A DNA stretch of 64,000 nucleotides from Levilactobacillus parabrevis ATCC 53295 (GTDB lineage: Bacteria; Bacillota; Bacilli; Lactobacillales; Lactobacillaceae), in the NCBI RefSeq assembly GCF_001434055.1, contig NZ_AZCZ01000012.1, positions 1-64,000 on the forward strand, read 5' to 3'. The notes under the pieces were generated by a model. It was given only the letters and a program-made list of their open reading frames with translations, was not told the DNA's origin and did not search any database. The translations under genes and the position numbers were made by a program. This document shows positions 60,024 through 64,000 of this stretch, piece after piece (position 1 is the first letter of the stretch; each line of letters opens with the position of its first letter).

Positions 60024-61247
60024 ATGGAACTCGAAAAAGTTGTTGATGAACGACTTAAGAAATTGTCATCAATCGGTAGCGATCCAACAGGTGGGATGAC
60101 ACGGTTGCTTTACTCCGATTCATGGTTGGAAGCCCAGAAGTACGTTAAAGCACAGATGGAATCAACCGGGATGGCAACCAAGTTCGATGATGTTGGTAAC
60201 TTGTTTGGGCGGATCGAAGGTTCCGAGACGCCAGAAGAAACCATCATGACGGGTTCACATATTGACACGGTGGTTAACGGTGGGACACTCGATGGCCAAT
60301 TCGGGGTCGTTGCTTCACTGACTGCCGTCCAGTTCCTGCAAGAAAAGTACGGCGCACCAAAGCGGTCACTGGAAGTTATCTCCATGGCTGAAGAGGAAGG
60401 TAGCCGGTTCCCAACAGTATTCTGGGGCAGCAAGAACTTTGTCGGGATTGCAAACAACGATGAAGTCAAGGACGTTGCCGATGCTAACGGGAAGAAGTTC
60501 GCTGATGAAATGCACCGCCAAGGCTTTGACTTTAGTGCCAAGCAAACGCGGCGTGATGACATCAAGGCCTTCGTTGAAGAACATATTGAACAAGGGAGCA
60601 TCCTCGAAAGAGAACACGAACAAATCGGGGTTGTGAACAGCATTGCCGGCCAACGGCGTTACGACATTACCTTGAAGGGTGAAGCCAATCATGCCGGGAC
60701 GACGCCACTGAGTTACCGTCACGATGCCGTCTACGGGATGGCTAAGATCGTAAACATCGCTTTGGACAAGGCTCACGAGATTGGCGATCCACTGGTCTTA
60801 ACGTTTGGGAAAGTTGTTCCAAAGCCTAACACGGTTAACGTGGTTCCTGGGGAAGTCCTCTTCACGATGGATTGCCGTCACACCGATGCCGATTACTTAG
60901 TTAAATTCACCACTGAGATTGAAAACATGATGCGCGACGTTGCCAAGGAAATGGGCTTAGACATCAACATCGACCTCTGGATGGATGAAAAACCAGTGCC
61001 AATGAGTCAAAAGATCGTTGATACCATCGAAAGCCAAGCCAAGGCTGGAAAATACAAGTACCGCGTGATGCATAGTGGTGCCGGGCACGATTCTCAAATC
61101 ATTGCGCCAGTTTATCCAACGGCGATGATCTTCGTGCCAAGTATTAATGGGGTCAGCCATAACCCAGCCGAAAACACCAAGTTTGAAGACCTGGTCGAAG
61201 GTGTGAAGTTGATGGCAGACACACTTTACCAATTGGCTTACAAATAA
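60024..61247 (+). CDS. allC: Allantoate amidohydrolase
   Basis: A 407-residue M20-type metallo-enzyme converting allantoate to ureidoglycine, ammonia and CO2. Metal and substrate motifs: GSHIDTVVNGGTLDGQFG (about 73-90), EEEGSRFP (about 120), HIEQGSILE (about 187) and SGAGHDSQ (about 350). ATG 60024 with AAGGAGG is chosen over ATG 60006. It begins the second part of the allantoin pathway, followed 52 nt later by allE. Confidence 0.93.
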   Translation: MELEKVVDERLKKLSSIGSDPTGGMTRLLYSDSWLEAQKYVKAQMESTGMATKFDDVGNLFGRIEGSETPEETIMTGSHIDTVVNGGTLDGQFGVVASLTAVQFLQEKYGAPKRSLEVISMAEEEGSRFPTVFWGSKNFVGIANNDEVKDVADANGKKFADEMHRQGFDFSAKQTRRDDIKAFVEEHIEQGSILEREHEQIGVVNSIAGQRRYDITLKGEANHAGTTPLSYRHDAVYGMAKIVNIALDKAHEIGDPLVLTFGKVVPKPNTVNVVPGEVLFTMDCRHTDADYLVKFTTEIENMMRDVAKEMGLDINIDLWMDEKPVPMSQKIVDTIESQAKAGKYKYRVMHSGAGHDSQIIAPVYPTAMIFVPSINGVSHNPAENTKFEDLVEGVKLMADTLYQLAYK

Positions 61248-61299
61248 CTTACTTAGCTAAAACCACACAAAACTAGTCAATAAAAAGGGAGACTTGATC

Positions 61300-62085
61300 A
61301 TGAGTTACAAAAACAATCGTACCGGTTACCAAAAGCAATTATTAGGTTCACGTTCCGTCGTTAAGGCAGGCAACTTTGCGTTGATTCCAAACGATGGCTT
61401 GGTTAAAAACAATGTACCTGGTTTTGAAAATGTTGACGTTTCCATCATGGGGACCCCACGTTTAGGCGCCCACTTCGTTGATTACATTGCCAGCTTCCAA
61501 AAGGGTGGTAAGCACACCGGATTTGGTGGCGAAGGCATCGAAACGGTGGCTTACGTTGTTTCCGGTAAGTTGAAGGTTTCCGATGGTAAGGAAGAAAATA
61601 TCCTGACCGACGGTGGCTACGCTTACTTCCCAGAAAGTGTCATTATGACCATGGAAAACGCTCAAGACGAACCAACTGAAGTCTTCCTGTACAAGAAGCG
61701 TTACCAACCAATCGCTGGCCATAAGGCATACAAGATCGTTGGGAACACGCACGACCGGGCACCACAAGACTACGAAGGTATGACCGATGTTCATCTGTGG
61801 GACTTCTTACCAACCGATGACTTGGGCTTCGACATGAACATGCATATCTTGGCTTTCGAACCAGGTGCTAGCCACGCTTATATCGAAACACACTACCAAG
61901 AACACGGGGCATACTTAATCAGTGGTTCTGGGATGTACAACCTGGACAATGGTTGGTACCCAGTTGAAAAGGGTGACTACCTCTACATGGGTTCTTACTC
62001 ACCACAAGCTGCTTACGCCGTTGGCCGTGGCGAACCACTAGCTTACGTATACTCTAAGGATGCTAACCGCGATCCAGAAATCTAA
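61300..62085 (+). CDS. allE: (S)-Ureidoglycine aminohydrolase
   Basis: A 261-residue bicupin that hydrolyses ureidoglycine to (S)-ureidoglycolate and ammonia. The start [19 protein letters not shown] and the middle [25 protein letters not shown] (metal-binding cupin region with His and Glu near 188-200) match AllE/YlbA. ATG 61300 with AGGGAG. Same operon as allC and allD. Confidence 0.93.
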   Translation: MSYKNNRTGYQKQLLGSRSVVKAGNFALIPNDGLVKNNVPGFENVDVSIMGTPRLGAHFVDYIASFQKGGKHTGFGGEGIETVAYVVSGKLKVSDGKEENILTDGGYAYFPESVIMTMENAQDEPTEVFLYKKRYQPIAGHKAYKIVGNTHDRAPQDYEGMTDVHLWDFLPTDDLGFDMNMHILAFEPGASHAYIETHYQEHGAYLISGSGMYNLDNGWYPVEKGDYLYMGSYSPQAAYAVGRGEPLAYVYSKDANRDPEI

Positions 62086-62126
62086 CACACGACGACACAC
62101 CCACACTAGACTTGGAGGGACAGCAT

Positions 62127-63194
62127 ATGTCAGATTCAGAAATTACGCTCGTTGATCCGCAAGAGTTACAAGATTTAATGATGAACAAATTTATCGCCGC
62201 CGGGTTACCAAAGGTTCCTGCCGAAGAGACGGCACGCCACCTAACATATGCCGACGCCTGTGGGATTCACTCCCATGGGACAGTACGGGTAGCCTACTAC
62301 GCCGAACGGATCGCTAAGGGTGGGGTTAACCTCGCACCTAACATCCAGTTTGAAAAGACGGGGACTTCTACCGGGGTCGTTCACTGTGACAACGGGATGG
62401 GTCAATACGTCTGCAATGAAGCACTGACTTACGCAATCGGTATGGCCAAGGAAACTGGGACTGCCGTTGTTGGTGTGGAAAAGACCGGTCACAGTGGGAT
62501 GCTTTCCTACTACGTGAAGCGCGCTGCTGAAGAAGGGTTAGTGGCCATCGCCATGTGCCAATCTGACCCAATGGTCGTGCCTTACGGTGGGAGTGGTAAC
62601 TACTTTGGAACCAACCCAATCGCTTTCTCTGCACCACGTTCAAGCGGTGACCCTCTGGTGTTCGATATGGCCACCACGGTTCAAGCTTGGGGGAAAGTTC
62701 TGGATGCACGGTCAAAGAACCGGTCAATTCCAGATACCTGGGCGGTTGACGGTAACGGAGACCCAACCACGAATCCACACGACGTTCGTGGCTTGCTCCC
62801 AATTGCTGGACCTAAGGGTTACGGCTTGATGATGTTAGTCGACGTGGTAGCCGGTTCCTTACTCGGCTTGCCATTTGGGAAGCACGTCTCCTCAATGTAC
62901 GCCGACCTGACTGAAAAGCGGAACTTGGGGCAATTCTACATCTTGATCGATCCAAAGAAGTTCACGGATCCAGATGCCTTTGCTAAACAAGTCCAACAAA
63001 TGACTGAAGAATTACACGAAATGAAGCCAGCTAAAGGCTTCGATCAAGTTTACCTGCCAGGTGAACGGAGCCAGATTCGTCGGAAGAAAGCGATGAAAGA
63101 TGGTATCGAAGTCGCCACTGAAATTTACGATTACTTGAAGAGCGATACGGTTCACTTTGATAAGTACAATGGGCAAGGTGCCTTCGCCGAATAA
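62127..63194 (+). CDS. allD: Ureidoglycolate dehydrogenase
   Basis: A 355-residue NAD-dependent enzyme of the LDH2/MDH2 oxidoreductase family, oxidising ureidoglycolate to oxalurate. It shows the family signature CGIHSHGTVRV (about 43-53), KTGHSGMLSYYV (about 118) and GPKGYGLMMLVD (about 225). ATG 62127 with GGAGGG is preferred. With FdrA following, the pathway proceeds to oxamate plus carbamoyl phosphate rather than glyoxylate plus urea. Confidence 0.93.
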   Translation: MSDSEITLVDPQELQDLMMNKFIAAGLPKVPAEETARHLTYADACGIHSHGTVRVAYYAERIAKGGVNLAPNIQFEKTGTSTGVVHCDNGMGQYVCNEALTYAIGMAKETGTAVVGVEKTGHSGMLSYYVKRAAEEGLVAIAMCQSDPMVVPYGGSGNYFGTNPIAFSAPRSSGDPLVFDMATTVQAWGKVLDARSKNRSIPDTWAVDGNGDPTTNPHDVRGLLPIAGPKGYGLMMLVDVVAGSLLGLPFGKHVSSMYADLTEKRNLGQFYILIDPKKFTDPDAFAKQVQQMTEELHEMKPAKGFDQVYLPGERSQIRRKKAMKDGIEVATEIYDYLKSDTVHFDKYNGQGAFAE

Positions 63195-63221
63195 ACTAAA
63201 CGAAAGAGAGTTGATAACTAT

Positions 63222-64000
63222 ATGCTGCACACAGTGATTGAAAAGAATAGTTATCAGGACTCCATCGTGCTCATGCTGTTGACCAACTATCTGGAAACGC
63301 TGGATGGCGTCAACAACGTACAAGTCATGATGGGAACCCCTGCTAACAAAGATATCTTTAAGACCGGTGGCTTGGCTACCGATGAACTGGAGGCCGCAAC
63401 CCCTAACGATATGGTGGTTGTCCTCGATGTTGATAACGAAGATTTAATCGACGACGTGGTCAAGAAGGCCAAGGTTTACCTGGATGAACAATCCAACGGG
63501 AGCGACGATGAGAACAGTGGCGAGGAACGGGTGAAGACCTGGGACAAGGCCTTAGAAGTTGCCAAGGACGCGCCAGTTGCACTGATCTCCGTACCCGGGG
63601 TTTACGCCGCAGGTGAAGTTGAAAAGGCTTTGGATGCTGGCAAAAATGTTTTCTGCTTTAGTGACAACGTGACGATTGAAGACGAAGCTCGTCTGAAGCA
63701 GATGGCTCACGAAAAAGGCCTGCTGCTGATGGGCCCCGACTGTGGGACTGGGATTGCGAATGGGTTACCATTAGCCTTCGCTAACCGGGTGCGCAAGGGC
63801 AGCATCGGGATCGTTGGAGCCTCTGGAACTGGGATTCAAGAAGTGACGGCCATCATCCATAAGATGGGTGAAGGGGTCACCAACGCCATCGGGACTGGTG
63901 GTCGTGACTTGAAGGCCCAGGTTCAAGGGATTACCTTCAAGGACAGCATTGCCTTACTGGATCAAGATCCAGATGTTAAGGTGATCGTTGCCATCTCGAA
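63222..64000 (+). CDS. fdrA: FdrA/AllF, subunit of the oxamate carbamoyltransferase complex (partial)
   Basis: The reading frame starts at ATG 63222 and runs off the window at residue 259. It resembles FdrA (succinyl-CoA synthetase alpha-like): SVPGVYAAGEVEKALDAG, GLLLMGPDCGTGIANG (about 167-182) and IGIVGASGTGIQEV (about 196-209). In E. coli FdrA is AllF of the AllFGH complex that converts oxalurate and phosphate to oxamate and carbamoyl phosphate. It lies 27 nt after allD with a GAGAG ribosome binding site. Confidence 0.9.
   Translation, partial: MLHTVIEKNSYQDSIVLMLLTNYLETLDGVNNVQVMMGTPANKDIFKTGGLATDELEAATPNDMVVVLDVDNEDLIDDVVKKAKVYLDEQSNGSDDENSGEERVKTWDKALEVAKDAPVALISVPGVYAAGEVEKALDAGKNVFCFSDNVTIEDEARLKQMAHEKGLLLMGPDCGTGIANGLPLAFANRVRKGSIGIVGASGTGIQEVTAIIHKMGEGVTNAIGTGGRDLKAQVQGITFKDSIALLDQDPDVKVIVAIS

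Overview
The window looks like chromosomal DNA from a lactic acid bacterium of the family Lactobacillaceae, plausibly a heterofermentative Levilactobacillus-like species; the genus is an inference. Supporting signs are strong AGGAGG-type ribosome binding sites with many GTG and TTG starts, cre-like catabolite sites, a surface protein with a KxYKxGKxW signal and an LPQTS sortase motif, a GlnK/GlnL-type two-component pair, and a three-gene pntA1-pntA2-pntB set. I saw no rRNA, tRNA, CRISPR array, phage module or intact insertion sequence.

Layout. 0-6 kb: DUF2798 membrane protein, matrixin-like secreted protease, a zinc-type ArsR repressor divergent from a Zn/Cd P-type ATPase, and a purine permease. 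6-16 kb: a carbohydrate locus made of an MFS transporter, a DUF2264 protein, a GH2 beta-glucuronidase, a LacI regulator and a GH59-like glycosidase. LacI-type half-sites (TTTA[C/G]TAAA) occur before the transporter and in the regulator promoter. 16-20 kb: isochorismatase-like hydrolase, glutathione peroxidase, and a copper operon on the minus strand (two cupredoxin-like proteins, a Cu ATPase without its N-terminal metal domain, and an unlisted 33-residue membrane peptide) behind a promoter carrying cop-box-like sites. 20-27 kb: GlnK/GlnL-like two-component system, then ornithine carbamoyltransferase, carbamate kinase and a YfcC-type transporter, the energy-yielding end of arginine catabolism. 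27-33 kb: second beta-glucuronidase, a small conserved-looking protein, TauE exporter, and a GntR-ABC operon. 33-39 kb: ROK repressor divergent from a GPH transporter, SDR dehydrogenase, FGGY kinase and HAD phosphatase, a likely polyol or ketose pathway. 39-42 kb: proton-translocating transhydrogenase. 42-52 kb: LPQTS surface protein, VOC protein, MarR-ABC exporter pair, DUF2975 protein, and a secreted PAP2 phosphatase with a beta-strand repeat tail. 52-64 kb: PucR-like and HxlR-like regulators, pyroglutamyl peptidase, aquaporin, DUF1801 protein, esterase, then an allantoin operon (permease, allB, allC, allE, allD and the start of fdrA/allF) that runs off the right edge.

The most unusual feature is a roughly 210-250 nt structured intergenic element present three times (11663-11875, 22310-22556, 24928-25144). 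Each copy has a long closing stem around three hairpins. The first hairpin has a near-invariant 12-nt loop while its stem bases change in a compensating way, which points to selection on RNA or cruciform structure. I do not recognise the family.

The gene sets suggest a plant- or fermentation-associated life: glucuronides, pentitols or ketoses, arginine and allantoin are all routes to carbon, nitrogen or ATP. Allantoin and arginine breakdown both lead to carbamoyl phosphate, and both loci carry a cre-like GAAACCG[A/C]TTACA site at the promoter.
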